Shown here one piece after another: positions 28,585 through 38,498 of a stretch of 64,000 bases of DNA; the stretch's first letter is position 1; every line of letters begins with the position of its first letter. This stretch comes from Burkholderia sp. GAS332 (GTDB lineage: Bacteria > Pseudomonadota > Gammaproteobacteria > Burkholderiales > Burkholderiaceae). The position numbers and the translations under genes are program-made. The notes beneath the pieces were generated by a model. It did no database searches and was not told where the DNA came from. It saw only the letters and a list, made by a program, of their open reading frames with translations. The stretch spans positions 3,844,001-3,908,000 of the forward strand of contig FSRV01000001.1 of NCBI GenBank assembly GCA_900142905.1. The letters are read 5' to 3'.

Positions 28585-28829
28585 GGGCGGGGTCTTGTAC
28601 GGGCAAAGCGCGTCATTCTATATGACGGCGAAGATCGCGCGTTCGGGCACATACCCGCACGCCCTGCACCGAAGCGACACCACCGCAAGGTCGCGGCGGC
28701 TCGCCACTGGCGTCGACCGGATTACGCGCGTTGGTGTCCATAGTGGTTTGCCGCATCAGTCTTAGGGCGCGCTTTACGTTCAAATCACCTAGACTTTTTG
28801 ACAGGCGCGCGACATAGACGGAGGCGGCC

Positions 28830-29150
28830 ATGGCCGATGAAACCGCACCCTGGCAAATGGTGGAGTACGAGGGTTTCGAAATTCACGTGGCACCCTTCCT
28901 GAAAAACCCGCCCGACGCGGCGAAGCCGTCAGCTGTGCCTGACAACCGCTGTACGTACGTCGGTTACGTGTGTCATCCGGGCGCCGATCCGACTCTTCCC
29001 GGGCATGCGGTGCCGTTCCATGCGGACGGCGAAGAGAGCTTCGCCAGCGTGGAAGACGCGCTCTACGAAGGGGTGCATGTGGGGCGCAGCATCGTCGACG
29101 GCACGCACCCGGATTTGACGGTGCTGCCGCTCGTGACGGGCGGCGTGTAA
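28830..29150 (+). CDS. Conserved hypothetical protein
   Basis: 106 residues, no signal peptide or membrane helix. MVEYEGFEIHVAPF, then YVGYVCHPGADP and FASVEDALYEGVHVGRSIVD suggest a small compact alpha/beta protein, reminiscent of short proteins annotated only as hypothetical in Burkholderia. GGAGG sits seven bases before the ATG, which supports translation. It is divergent from rdgC. Function unknown. Confidence 0.65.
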   Translation: MADETAPWQMVEYEGFEIHVAPFLKNPPDAAKPSAVPDNRCTYVGYVCHPGADPTLPGHAVPFHADGEESFASVEDALYEGVHVGRSIVDGTHPDLTVLPLVTGGV

Positions 29151-29251
29151 CGCGCGCTTCAGCTCAGCTCGCGCGAGGCCACCGCCGGGTTTCCGCCGCT
29201 AACACGCAGGCAAGGACAGGACAGATGTGCGCGCAAGCACGCACATCTGCT

Positions 29252-30097
29252 TCAACTGAACGCGCGCTTGATACGCGACTTGAGCAGCGCGCGCCGCAAA
29301 CGGCCGGTCCGCTCGGGTTCGCTGACCGCCTGAGCGCCTTCCACCGCCGTGCCGCGCCGCAGAAAATAACGATCGAAGGTGGCTTGCGTCATGCCCCACT
29401 TGTTCAGGAACTGGCGGCGCCCATCGTTCTTGACGACCTTGCCGGTGCTCTTCTGCTGGAAGTGATAAACCAGACTGTCGCCAACCCCAAGGAACACCCG
29501 GCAACCGGCGTCCCACAGCTTCATCGAGAAGTCGTTGTCGCTGCTCATGCCCGGGCTTAACTCGCTGCTATAGCCGCCAACCTTGAACCACCAGTCGCGA
29601 TGCACGAGCGTCGGTGGCCACGTGGCGCCACGCCAGTCGGCACGCACGAGTGTCGGCGTGGCAGCCACCAGGTCGTCGGCGCGAAAATTTTCCACGTCGC
29701 GGCCGAAGTTTTGCACGACGACGCACGGGTTGCCTGAGTCGACCGGTTCGATCATCGTGCCGGACAGCAAGAACAGATTGTCGGCCGGCATCTGCGCGAG
29801 GCGCTTGACGAGCGCGTCGTCCCAGCCGGGACAGCAATACATGTCGTCGTTCATGTAGACGATGTAGTCCTGCGTGGCGCGCGCCGCCGCGATATTCACC
29901 GCGTGACAGATGCCGATGTTGCCGGGCGATGCGGTGTGTTCGATACCCTCGTCGCGCACCCAGGCCAGGGTGCCGTCCGAGCCGTCGTTCACGTGCACGA
30001 TGATCTGATGCGCATGCGTGGAATGACGCCGCAGGCTCTCGATCACGAGCCGCAGGTAAGGCAGATTGTTCCAGGTCGGGATGATGATTGAGAACAT
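29252..30097 (-). CDS. Family 2 glycosyltransferase
   Basis: 281 residues with a GT-A fold: MFSIIIPTWNNLPYLRLVIE at the start, the nucleotide-sugar region IIVHVNDGSDGT, and a DxD-like YIVYMNDDMYCCPGWD near residue 90. HRDWWFKVGGYSSELSPG and SDNDFSMKLWDAG are acceptor-side features. It is soluble or peripheral. ATG 30097 is chosen since the in-frame extension has no fold support. As the first glycosyltransferase of the LPS locus it probably adds a core or O-antigen sugar; donor and linkage are unknown. Confidence 0.88.
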   Translation of the reverse strand: MFSIIIPTWNNLPYLRLVIESLRRHSTHAHQIIVHVNDGSDGTLAWVRDEGIEHTASPGNIGICHAVNIAAARATQDYIVYMNDDMYCCPGWDDALVKRLAQMPADNLFLLSGTMIEPVDSGNPCVVVQNFGRDVENFRADDLVAATPTLVRADWRGATWPPTLVHRDWWFKVGGYSSELSPGMSSDNDFSMKLWDAGCRVFLGVGDSLVYHFQQKSTGKVVKNDGRRQFLNKWGMTQATFDRYFLRRGTAVEGAQAVSEPERTGRLRRALLKSRIKRAFS

Positions 30098-30583
30098 CGA
30101 TTCGGTCCGTTGAGCTTGCCGTCGGCGCAAGCGCGGTTCAACTCCGCATTGGCAATCCGGCGTGGTGCAGTGCAATGCAATTTAAATGGCCGCCGTCCCG
30201 GCGACCTCGTTCGGAAGCGGCGTCGGAGGATCGCTGGCGGCGTGCGTGCCTGCGGGCGCCGTGGGAACCTAACACCGCTCAGGTGGCCCAAATAGCGTCG
30301 CACATCAGTTTCGCCGGGGATTGTACCGCCGCCGACCGCCCACACGACAAATACCACGGCTCCGCCGCCATGGCGGCCGTCTTTGGGCAGATCGTCGAGT
30401 GCAAGGTGACACCGATTGCCGTGCGCCACGGAAGCGCGACTTACCATGTGTGTCGGCAAGCATTTTGCAAGGGAACGCACGGTTATAATCGCGATCGCTC
30501 TACCGTCTTAAAAAATGCACCCAAGGGTCCGGCCATAGCAACTCCACCACCGGAACGGTAGTGTTCTTACATATTGTTGCCTT
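30098..30583. other. Divergent promoter region between glycosyltransferase and O-antigen ligase
   Basis: 486 bases without a convincing gene. A perfect TATAAT hexamer at 30484-30489 could be the -10 of the ligase promoter, but I see no good -35 at 16-18 bases. A 157-codon open frame on the + strand (30088-30561) has no coding character and is not called. Confidence 0.4.
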
Positions 30584-31882
30584 ATGATTTTTGCTCCCAG
30601 TCTGGTCTGGCTCAGCACAGTTCTGCTGTTTTTCGCGCCCGCGGTCAATCTCGTGTGGCGCGGCGGCACGGGCTACTGCTTTTTCGCGATTCTCGCGTTG
30701 GCGCTCGGCGCCGCCGTGGCCAACCGGCGCATGCCAGGCTATTTCTCCGGCCTGCGCACCTACCGTTGGTTCACCATCGGCATGCTGGCTTTCGTCGTAG
30801 CAATCGCCGTCCAGCAAGCCCTGTTCGGTTATTGGCTGCCGCGTCAGTTCGACGCGTTGTCGCGCTTCGTGCTTGCCCTGCCGGTCTTCCTGCTGCTGCG
30901 GCAATTGCCGTCCCGCCATTTACGCGTAATCGGCTGGGGGTGTGCGGCCGGTGCGCTGGCGGTGGGCATCTGGGCGCTCGTCGATCAACCCGCCGGCGGC
31001 TGGACAGACGCGAATCGTCTGAACAATTCTTATACGAATGCGATTCCGTTCGGCGACACCGCGTTGCTGCTCGGCTTTCTGTCCGTCTTCACGTTGGGCT
31101 GGGACAAGCCGCGTGACTGGCGGGTATTAGGGATTCGCCTGCTGGCGCTGGTGGGCGGCGGCTACGCGTCGTATCTGTCAGGCAGCCGCGGCGGCTGGCT
31201 GGCCGTGCCCGTGTTCATCGTGCTTCTCGCCATGCAGTATCAGTGGTACGCGCAAAAAAAGCGTCTCCTGATAGCGACGCTGGCGATCGTGATCGGCGCG
31301 GGTGCGCTGCTGTCGACCGAGCGCGTTCAGAAGCGCCTAGGCGAAGTGACGAACGATGTTTCGATGATGCATCAGGGCGAAGACTACACGTCGGTGGGCC
31401 TGCGCTTCCAGTTGTGGAATGCTTCGGGGCTGATCTTTATGCATCATCCGCTGTACGGCGTCGGCAAGGGGCGTCTGGTGGACGAACTGGGTCTGCTGGC
31501 CAAGCGTGGCGAAGTGAAGGCCGAGATCGTCAACGAACGCGCTCATAGCGACTTTTTCTCGACCCTCGCCGAGATGGGCGCCATCGGCGTGATGTGCCTG
31601 TTGCTGTTCTACTTCGGCATCTCCGTGTACTTCTGGCGCCACAGGCTCTCGAGCGATCCGTCGATTCGCGCGGCGTCCTATGCGGGTCTGGCGGTCGCCA
31701 CCAGCACGGTGATTTTCGGGCTGACCATCGACGTCCTCGTGCCGATCATGGTCACCGTGCTGCTCGCGCTGCTGGTCGCTACGTTCCTAGCGGTGATCGA
31801 TGCGCGCAAGCGCGAATTGGCTACGGCGCCACCGGCAGGGTCACGCGCCGCCCGTCAAACCGCTACCGACGTCAAGGCCTGA
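30584..31882 (+). CDS. O-antigen ligase-family membrane protein (WaaL type)
   Basis: 432 residues with about 10-12 hydrophobic helices and one large periplasmic loop, as in WaaL/Wzy proteins. The conserved SGSRGGWLAVPVF near residue 203 and the loop segment RAHSDFFSTLAEMGAIGV near 325 (with the key His) are Wzy_C-family marks. WaaL joins undecaprenyl-linked O-antigen to lipid A-core in the periplasm. Context (glycosyltransferases and msbA) supports LPS ligation over polymerisation, but sequence alone does not settle it. Confidence 0.85.
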   Translation: MIFAPSLVWLSTVLLFFAPAVNLVWRGGTGYCFFAILALALGAAVANRRMPGYFSGLRTYRWFTIGMLAFVVAIAVQQALFGYWLPRQFDALSRFVLALPVFLLLRQLPSRHLRVIGWGCAAGALAVGIWALVDQPAGGWTDANRLNNSYTNAIPFGDTALLLGFLSVFTLGWDKPRDWRVLGIRLLALVGGGYASYLSGSRGGWLAVPVFIVLLAMQYQWYAQKKRLLIATLAIVIGAGALLSTERVQKRLGEVTNDVSMMHQGEDYTSVGLRFQLWNASGLIFMHHPLYGVGKGRLVDELGLLAKRGEVKAEIVNERAHSDFFSTLAEMGAIGVMCLLLFYFGISVYFWRHRLSSDPSIRAASYAGLAVATSTVIFGLTIDVLVPIMVTVLLALLVATFLAVIDARKRELATAPPAGSRAARQTATDVKA

Positions 31883-32020
31883 ATTCGAGCACGGCGTAAG
31901 GCTGACTTCGGTCCGGCCTCGCCCAGCTCAAAGCCGGCGTCAAGCTGACTTCGGCCCAATCCAGCTTCAGCTTCACCCCGACCTCAGCCGCGCCCGGCAT
32001 CCGCGCGCGGCGCGGCAGGT

Positions 32021-33100
32021 TCAACGTGTAAACAGCGCATACAGCGCGGCGACATGAGCATCGACGCTCGGGTCGTAGACCAGGCTGCGCTGCGGTTCGG
32101 CGATGCGCGCGTCGCCGCTCCGCACACGCTCCACCGCTGTCTCAATGGCGCGCTCGAAGCTGCCCGCAGACTGCCGCGAAAACGCGATCTTCGCCGCGCC
32201 GGTGACGGTCTCCGCCGATCCGACGTTGTCGGCGATCACCAGCGGCGTGCCGCACATCACCGACTCGACACCCACCAGACCGAACGGCTCGTACGCCGAG
32301 GCCACCACGGTGAAATCCGCCGCGGCGAACAATTTTTCGATCTCTTTGCAGTACCCGACATAGCGAATCGTGTCGCTGGTTTTCGGCACGGGGCGACCCG
32401 CCACCACCAGGCAGACCGGCAGCGTGGTCTGCGCAAAAAACGCTTCCAGCAAGGGATAACCTTTGCGTTCGTGACTGGTCGACGAAAACACGAAGATCAC
32501 GCGGTCGTCGGGCAGATCGAACTGCCGGCGCACCGCCGCACGTTCGACCTCGTTCAGCGGTTGGAAGCGCGTTGTGTCGACGGGCGGATAGAGCACGTCG
32601 ATACGGTCGGCCGGCACGCCGTAAAAGCGTTGCAACTCGCGGCTCATCAATTGCGAATGCGCGACGATCGAACGCGCCTCCGAATAGACGCGCCGCTCCA
32701 GGTCGATCTGCCATTCGTCGCTACGGCGCGCGGCGCGGCCGGCAGCCTCGAGCGAACCCGGATGCGTGCCGCCGCACAACGCGACATCGGCATGCGTCGA
32801 GTGATTGATCGAGAAGACACACGCCGGACGGTGCCGTTTCAGCCGTTGCTTGAGACGCCAGTCGAACGCCAGATTGCGAAGCTTGCGCGGCGCCCAGCGA
32901 ACATTGAGCGGCTGAGCGTCGATCCATGCCGCCTCTGGCAGCGAGCGGTCGATCTCGCGGGCGAACAGCGTCGGACGCAGGCCCATCCGATGCAAGCCGG
33001 CGATCACATCACGCGTGTAGCGTTCGGCGCCGCCGCTGTTTTTCAGCGCCTGGGCGGTCAGGGCGATATCGGTGACAGGGCGCCGGGTCGGGTCGGACAA
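32021..33100 (-). CDS. Family 4 glycosyltransferase (WaaG/RfaG-like)
   Basis: About 359 residues, GT-B fold. The N-terminal acceptor region reads ALTAQALKNSGGAERYTRDV. The C-terminal donor site has FVFSSTSHERKGYPLLEAFF and the E-x7-E motif YEPFGLVGVESVMCGTPLV. The sequence resembles LPS glucosyltransferase WaaG, which adds the first hexose to heptose II. The start is uncertain: no ATG suits, and I propose TTG 33100 (MSDPTRRPVTDIAL). The frame is open to 33217. It converges on the ligase gene. Confidence 0.84.
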   Translation of the reverse strand: MSDPTRRPVTDIALTAQALKNSGGAERYTRDVIAGLHRMGLRPTLFAREIDRSLPEAAWIDAQPLNVRWAPRKLRNLAFDWRLKQRLKRHRPACVFSINHSTHADVALCGGTHPGSLEAAGRAARRSDEWQIDLERRVYSEARSIVAHSQLMSRELQRFYGVPADRIDVLYPPVDTTRFQPLNEVERAAVRRQFDLPDDRVIFVFSSTSHERKGYPLLEAFFAQTTLPVCLVVAGRPVPKTSDTIRYVGYCKEIEKLFAAADFTVVASAYEPFGLVGVESVMCGTPLVIADNVGSAETVTGAAKIAFSRQSAGSFERAIETAVERVRSGDARIAEPQRSLVYDPSVDAHVAALYALFTR

Positions 33101-33448
33101 GGATCGATTCTCTGTGAGGCGCCCGCGCGGCGGAGCACCGTGCGGCCTGGATTTCGGGACAGCGGCAATTGTAAAGGATGGGCGTGGGGGCACGACATGA
33201 GGCGGCCCTCCCGTCACCGACTAGAATCTAGCCGAACCCGCACACCCCCTACTCCATGACCTGTCGGTTGCCACCGCGCGTGAAAACTGTGCCGGGTAAG
33301 TGAAAAATTGCTGCCACAGCGCGGGAAAGAATCCGGCCGTTCCTGAAAGACCAAGCGTGTGAGAACAGACGTCTGACAGGAATGGGCTAAAATTTCTCAG
33401 CCTTTCGCAAGCGGTTAGAAAGCGGCAAATATCCATTAAAACCCGGCC
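33101..33448. other. Divergent region between two glycosyltransferases
   Basis: About 350 bases. A TAAAAT hexamer at 33388-33393 may serve the + strand gene, without a clear -35. Small palindromes CTAGAATCTAG (near 33222) and CAGACGTCTG (near 33366) are present. No gene is seen. Confidence 0.35.
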
Positions 33449-34294
33449 ATGTCGAAAGTCTCCATCGTTGTGCCCTGCTTCAATCAGGAAGAATTCATCG
33501 CAGACGCCCTCGAATCTGTCTTGCGCCAGTCCTATAGCGACTGGGAATGCATCATCGTGAATGACGGGTCGACTGACGGCTCCGAGGCCATCATCGAGCA
33601 GTACGCAAAGAAAGAGCCCAGGTTCATCTCCCTTAACAAGGAAAACGGCGGCGTCGCGGCAGCACGAAACTTCGGCTTCGCGCAGGCAAAGGGCACGCTT
33701 TTCGTGCCGCTCGATGGCGACGACATGCTGCACCCTGACTTTCTGCAACGCGCCGTCGGGTGCTTCACCGCGCATCCGGATACCGATCTTGTCCACACAA
33801 AGGCGAAGCGCTTTGGCGAAAACCGCAAGGTGTGGCGTTTGCCTGAATACAGCTATGAAAAGCTGCTTTGGCAAAACATGATCGTCAATACGACCATGTA
33901 TCGGCGCGAAGCGTTTCTGCTCGCGGGCGGCTATTCGCCGGAAATGGTCTACGGCTTTGAGGACTGGGAGTTCTACGTGCGCCTCCTGAGCCCGCAATCC
34001 AAGGTCCGCTTTATCGATGCGCCGCTGTACCTCTATCGCATCAAGAAAAGTTCACGATCAACCGAACTGGTTCAATTGGGCAAGGTCGAGGAGTCGCATC
34101 GCCTCATCTACGAGCGCAACCGTCCGCTGTATGAGGAGTACACCGCGAACCCGATCAGTGTTTTCGGAAAACGCATGAAAGACTTCGCGCCCTCTTACAC
34201 GGCGCGCTACAAGCGACAGATCCGCTATGTTCACGCGGCGTACTGGGCCGTGATTGCGGGCCTGCTTGGGGTCGGCATTCTGCTCGTCCGGTAG
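33449..34294 (+). CDS. Family 2 glycosyltransferase with C-terminal membrane segment
   Basis: 281 residues. MSKVSIVVPCFNQEEFIADA, then CIIVNDGSTDGSEAI and the DxD region FVPLDGDDMLHPDF define a GT2 enzyme. GFEDWEFYVRLL near residue 175 is the ED motif supplying the catalytic base. One hydrophobic helix (AAYWAVIAGLLGVGILLV) ends the protein, probably anchoring it to the inner membrane. Six bases separate it from the next glycosyltransferase, so they form an operon. Confidence 0.88.
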   Translation: MSKVSIVVPCFNQEEFIADALESVLRQSYSDWECIIVNDGSTDGSEAIIEQYAKKEPRFISLNKENGGVAAARNFGFAQAKGTLFVPLDGDDMLHPDFLQRAVGCFTAHPDTDLVHTKAKRFGENRKVWRLPEYSYEKLLWQNMIVNTTMYRREAFLLAGGYSPEMVYGFEDWEFYVRLLSPQSKVRFIDAPLYLYRIKKSSRSTELVQLGKVEESHRLIYERNRPLYEEYTANPISVFGKRMKDFAPSYTARYKRQIRYVHAAYWAVIAGLLGVGILLVR

Positions 34295-34300
34295 TCAGAC

Positions 34301-35326
34301 ATGACCGATAGCCCGTCGACAAACCTTGCGCCCGCAGCGTCGGACACGCACCGCCCGCTGGTATCGATCCTGCTGATCGCCTACAACCAGGAAAAGCAGA
34401 TTACCGACGCAGTGCGCAGCGCGCTCGCACAAACCTATGCGCCGCTCGAAATCATCATCTCGGACGACGCCTCCAGCGACGCCACGTTCGCCGCGATCGA
34501 AGCCGCGATCGCCGGCTACAACGGGCCGCACAAGGTGATCGCACGTCGCAATGCGGCCAACCAGGGCATCAGCGCGCATCTCTCGCAAATCGCGCAAATG
34601 GCTCAGGGGGAACTGCTCTTCATAGCCGCGGGCGACGACATGTCCGCACCGAACCGCTGTGAGCGGGTGGTCGACTTCTGGCTCGCGCGCGATCGCCGGC
34701 CCGACCTGATCGCCACCGACCTCGCGGACATGGACGAAGCGGGCCATGTTCACGAACGGATGACGCCAACCGAACTCGACACCTATCGCAGTTTCGACGA
34801 CTGGCTCGCCAGCCGCCCGTGGCTCATCGGCGCCGCGCACACATGGTCGCGGCGGCTGTTCGAGCGCTTCGGACCCATGCTGCCGGGCGCCGCCGCGGAA
34901 GATCAGATTATGGTGCTGCGCGCGATCCTGTCAGGCGGGGCCGCGAGTCTGCGCGAGCCATTGGTGCACTACCGGCGCGGCGGACTGTCGCGCAAACGCC
35001 GCTATGGATCGGTGGATGAGTTGATTGCACGCATGCGCCAAAGCAATCGCTATGGGCTCGCGGAACTCGCGCAGTTGCAGCGCGACGCCGAGATCGCCGG
35101 TGTGGGCGAACGCATGCGCGCGGCGATGGCGCCCAAGCTCGCACGCGAACAATTCATTCACGCGATGTTCGAAGCCGGCGGCCTCGGGGAACGTATCGGG
35201 CTGCTCGCACGCAGTCCCAACGTGAAGCTCGGATTGCGCATCCGCATGTTTCTGTACGCGACATGTCCGGCAGTCTACGCGCCGGGAATCTGGCTCAAGC
35301 GAATCGTGCGGAAGAACGGCCGCTGA
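34301..35326 (+). CDS. Family 2 glycosyltransferase
   Basis: 341 residues. PLVSILLIAYNQEKQITDAV and EIIISDDASSDATFAAIEAA mark the GT2 nucleotide-binding half, and LLFIAAGDDMSAPNRCERVV the DxD site. AAAEDQIMVLRAILSG carries the catalytic ED. The C-terminal 100 residues are helical and hydrophobic near the end (IRMFLYATCPAVYAPGIWL). It is second in a two-gene operon of the LPS locus; the sugar is unknown. Confidence 0.86.
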   Translation: MTDSPSTNLAPAASDTHRPLVSILLIAYNQEKQITDAVRSALAQTYAPLEIIISDDASSDATFAAIEAAIAGYNGPHKVIARRNAANQGISAHLSQIAQMAQGELLFIAAGDDMSAPNRCERVVDFWLARDRRPDLIATDLADMDEAGHVHERMTPTELDTYRSFDDWLASRPWLIGAAHTWSRRLFERFGPMLPGAAAEDQIMVLRAILSGGAASLREPLVHYRRGGLSRKRRYGSVDELIARMRQSNRYGLAELAQLQRDAEIAGVGERMRAAMAPKLAREQFIHAMFEAGGLGERIGLLARSPNVKLGLRIRMFLYATCPAVYAPGIWLKRIVRKNGR

Positions 35327-35503
35327 AGCTGGCACTTTTCGGGGAGCGGATACGAGGCGCGCGGGAGATGCTGGGATTGTCTGCCGGCAGCAGCCGGTGG
35401 GCGCCGGTCGTGGCGCTGCCCGTCCAGTTGTGTCGACGTGCGTGACGTGGAATTTGGCCAGGCCCGGCCGGCTCCGGGCACATTGCGCCGAATCGGGTCC
35501 GAT

Positions 35504-35554
35504 CAGCTCGAATCAGAGCTGGATCAAACTGAATTCGGGCAAATCAGCCCGAAT
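35504..35554. repeat. Two adjacent hairpins with matching AATCA loops
   Basis: CAGCTC-GAATCA-GAGCTG (35504-35521) and ATTCGGGC-AAATCA-GCCCGAAT (35533-35554) lie side by side between the convergent glycosyltransferase and msbA genes. Further AATCAG motifs surround them, and AGCCTGATCAGGCT overlaps the msbA stop. No T run follows, so simple intrinsic termination is unlikely. Confidence 0.5.
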
Positions 35555-35587
35555 CAGGCCGGCCATGCCGAGTCAGGCCAAGCCTGA

Positions 35588-37381
35588 TCAGGCTGCATCT
35601 TGCTGGAACTGAATGCGATGCAGATGCGCGTACAGCCCATTTTGCGCCAGCAGCTCGCGATGGCTGCCGCGCTCAGCGATACGCCCTGCTTCCATCACCA
35701 GAATCCGGTCAGCGCGTTCGATAGTCGACAAACGGTGCGCGATCACGAGGGTGGTCCGGCCCTTCATCAAGGTCTCCAGCGCCGCCTGAACATGGCGTTC
35801 GGATTCCGAATCCAACGCCGAAGTGGCTTCGTCGAGAATCAGGATCGGCGCGTCCTTGTAGATCGCGCGCGCGATCGCCAGACGCTGGCGTTGGCCACCC
35901 GAGAGCATCATGCCGTTGTCGCCGACCAGCGTATCGATGCCATTGGGCATCGCCTCGACGGTGTCCCACAGGTTCGCCGCACGCAGCGCCGCCCTGACCT
36001 TGTCCCCATCGGCCGTCTGCCCATAGGCGACGTTGTTGGCCACCGTGTCGTTGAACAGCACCACGTCCTGACTCACCATCGCGATCTGGCTGCGCAACGC
36101 GTGCAGGTTGTATTCCGGCAGCTCGACGCCGTCGACCAGAATCGCGCCGCCGGTCGGATCGAAAAAGCGCGGCAGCAAATTCACCAGCGTGGTCTTGCCG
36201 CTGCCCGATGGGCCCGCCAGCGCGACCATTTCGCCCGGCGCCACCTTGAACGACACGTGGTCGAGCGTGTGACGGTTGTGCGTGGCGTTGCTGCCGTAAG
36301 TGAACGATACGTCGCGGAACTCCACTTCGCCGCGGGCGCGGTCGAGCGGCTTGCCACCGCCCTCGGGTTCAGACGGCTCGTCGATCAGGCCAAAAATCAA
36401 TTCACACGCCGTCATACCGCGTTGCAGCGGCTGATTCACGTCCATCAGGTGCTTGAGCGGCGAAATGATCAGCAGCATCGACGTGACGAACGCCACAAAG
36501 CCGCCGACGGTGGTTTGATCCGACGACGACTGCACGACCGCGATCGTAATCACCACGGCAAGCGCAATCGACGCGAGGAACTGCGTCAACGGTTGCGCGA
36601 GGCCGCCGGAGACGGTCATGCGCATGGCGTAGCCGCGCAGACGCTTGCTCATCGCCGTGAAGCGGTCCGTCTCGTACTGCTCGCCGTTGTGCACCTTGAC
36701 GACCTTGTAGCCACCCACCGTCTCTTCGACGATGTACGACAGTTCGTTGGTCAGCAGTTGATGCTCGCGGTTCAGACGCCGCAAACGGCGGTTGATCTTG
36801 CCCACCAGCCAGCCGATCCCCGGCAGCAGCACCGCGACGATCAGCGTCAGACGCCAGTTCAGGTAGAACAGATAACCCAGCAGGAAGACGACGGTCAGCG
36901 AATCGCGCACCAGCGTGACCATCACGCTCAACAGCACGTTGAGAATCTGGTTCACCTCGAAGACGATCGCGTTGATCACCGTGCTCGCGGTTTCGCGCTG
37001 AAAGAACGCCACGCTCGTGTGGATCATGCGGTCGAACATCTTCAGACGCAGTTCGAGCAGAATCTTGTTCGACACGTAGGCGAGCAGATAGCCGGATGCG
37101 TATTGCGACACGCCCCGAACCAGCGCAAGGCCGATGACCGCGGCCGGTACGAACCACTTGGCGTTGTCGCTGGCATGCGCGCCGAAGCCCTTGTCCAGCA
37201 GCGGCTTGAGCAAGGCGGGGATCGCCGCGTCAGTGCTGGCGCTCACCGCCATTGCGATGATCGCGCCGATCACCACCCACATCAGCGGCTTGATATACGG
37301 CCACAAGCGTCGAAAGACGACGGCAGGTGACGATGCCTCACCTGAACCGATGGGTTTGCTTAACGTTGGCTTCGCGCTCAA
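35588..37381 (-). CDS. msbA: Lipid A export ATP-binding/permease protein
   Basis: A 597-residue half-transporter of the ABC exporter class: six membrane helices in residues about 25-320, then the ATPase with Walker [21 protein letters not shown] near 390, signature [16 protein letters not shown] near 495 and Walker [15 protein letters not shown] near 515. MsbA flips lipid A-core across the inner membrane, and its place in this LPS locus supports that role. TTG 37381 with AGAGGA six bases upstream is the best start. Confidence 0.94.
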   Translation of the reverse strand: MSAKPTLSKPIGSGEASSPAVVFRRLWPYIKPLMWVVIGAIIAMAVSASTDAAIPALLKPLLDKGFGAHASDNAKWFVPAAVIGLALVRGVSQYASGYLLAYVSNKILLELRLKMFDRMIHTSVAFFQRETASTVINAIVFEVNQILNVLLSVMVTLVRDSLTVVFLLGYLFYLNWRLTLIVAVLLPGIGWLVGKINRRLRRLNREHQLLTNELSYIVEETVGGYKVVKVHNGEQYETDRFTAMSKRLRGYAMRMTVSGGLAQPLTQFLASIALAVVITIAVVQSSSDQTTVGGFVAFVTSMLLIISPLKHLMDVNQPLQRGMTACELIFGLIDEPSEPEGGGKPLDRARGEVEFRDVSFTYGSNATHNRHTLDHVSFKVAPGEMVALAGPSGSGKTTLVNLLPRFFDPTGGAILVDGVELPEYNLHALRSQIAMVSQDVVLFNDTVANNVAYGQTADGDKVRAALRAANLWDTVEAMPNGIDTLVGDNGMMLSGGQRQRLAIARAIYKDAPILILDEATSALDSESERHVQAALETLMKGRTTLVIAHRLSTIERADRILVMEAGRIAERGSHRELLAQNGLYAHLHRIQFQQDAA

Positions 37382-37578
37382 GGAATCCTCTGGGAATGCG
37401 GGACAGCATCCGCGCAGCGGGCGGAATGCCTGACGCGCGGAATATCAAAAAACAGCATTGTAAACGGTTGCGGATCATGGCCGGCGGTTATGGAACGGCC
37501 GGTTTCGACCGTTGCCGATGCGCTGTGTATACTTGCGCGACCTAATCCGTCACCCTGCACCCTCCACGCAATTCAGGT

Positions 37579-38340
37579 ATGCAAGAAACCACCCTCGGCG
37601 TCGCCATCATCACCAAAAACGCGGCGGCGCGACTGGCCGAGTGCCTGCAGGCCGTGGCTTTCGCCGATCAGATCGTCGTGATCGACGGCGGCAGCACCGA
37701 CGGTACCGCGGACATCGCCCGAGCGCACGGCGCGCGCGTGCTCGAGCAAACCGACTGGCCGGGTTTCGGTCCGCAAAAAAACCGCGCCGTGGACGCGCTC
37801 ACCACCAGCTGGATTCTCTCGATCGACGCTGACGAGATCGTCTCGCCGGAACTGGCGGCGGCGATCCGCGCGGCGCTGGCCGCTCCCACCGCCGACGTCT
37901 ATGCGGTGGACCGGTTGTCGAGTTTTTGCGGCCACTGGATTCATCACAGCGGCTGGTACCCGGACTGGATTCCGCGCCTGTTCAAACGTGGCGCAGCGCG
38001 TTTCTCCGACGACCTCGTGCACGAGCGACTGGTGTTCGACGCGCCGTCGCAGCGCCTGACCGGCAAGCTGATGCACTACTCGTACGAGGACTTCGAAGGC
38101 GTGTTGCGCAAGCTCGACGCGTATTCGACTGCGGGTGCGCAGCAACGTCATGCGGCAGGCACGCGCGGCAGTTTCGGCAAAGCGCTCGGGCGTGGCGCCT
38201 GGGCCTTCGTGCGGACTTACGTGCTGCGACGTGGCTTTCTCGACGGCCGCGCGGGGTTCATGATCGCGGTGTTTAACGCGGAGACGGTGTACTACCGGTT
38301 TTTGAAGCTGGCGCGACTGGGAGAGAAGACGCGGCGGTAG
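37579..38340 (+). CDS. Family 2 glycosyltransferase (WaaE/KdtX-like LPS core enzyme)
   Basis: 253 residues. TLGVAIITKNAAARLAECLQ, IVVIDGGSTDGTADIA and WILSIDADEIVSPEL are the signature of the WaaE/RfaQ-like LPS core beta-glucosyltransferase group, with the DxD in SIDADE. The C-terminal half contains SGWYPDWIPRLFKRG and an ending AVFNAETVYYRFLKLARL typical of the family. It probably adds glucose to the inner-core heptose. Divergent from msbA and convergent with dnaE. Confidence 0.88.
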   Translation: MQETTLGVAIITKNAAARLAECLQAVAFADQIVVIDGGSTDGTADIARAHGARVLEQTDWPGFGPQKNRAVDALTTSWILSIDADEIVSPELAAAIRAALAAPTADVYAVDRLSSFCGHWIHHSGWYPDWIPRLFKRGAARFSDDLVHERLVFDAPSQRLTGKLMHYSYEDFEGVLRKLDAYSTAGAQQRHAAGTRGSFGKALGRGAWAFVRTYVLRRGFLDGRAGFMIAVFNAETVYYRFLKLARLGEKTRR

Positions 38341-38498
38341 CGGTCAGAGCTTGTTGACGGGAGCCGACCGCTCAGTGCCGGCGCCCTGCATTCGTTGGCC
38401 ACTTGCAAGCGGCAAGTAGCATGGTCTGAACAACCATAACGTCATGGCCACCGCTTGCCAGCGGTTTTGCCCACGCAACCGCGCGGGCAAACCAGACA

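Noticed and set aside
28798..28803. Perfect TTGACA hexamer before the 28830 gene
   Set aside because: Only 27 bases before the ATG and no -10 hexamer at the right spacing, so it cannot be its promoter.
30088..30561. 157-codon + strand ORF upstream of the O-antigen ligase
   Set aside because: Overlaps the start of the opposite glycosyltransferase, has mixed composition and no recognisable domain; high-GC DNA gives many such open frames.
38401..38491. Small hairpins between dnaE and the upstream-facing glycosyltransferase (ACTTGC/GCAAGT, TTTGCCC/GGGCAAA)
   Set aside because: Short stems with no T run on either strand; not convincing as terminators.
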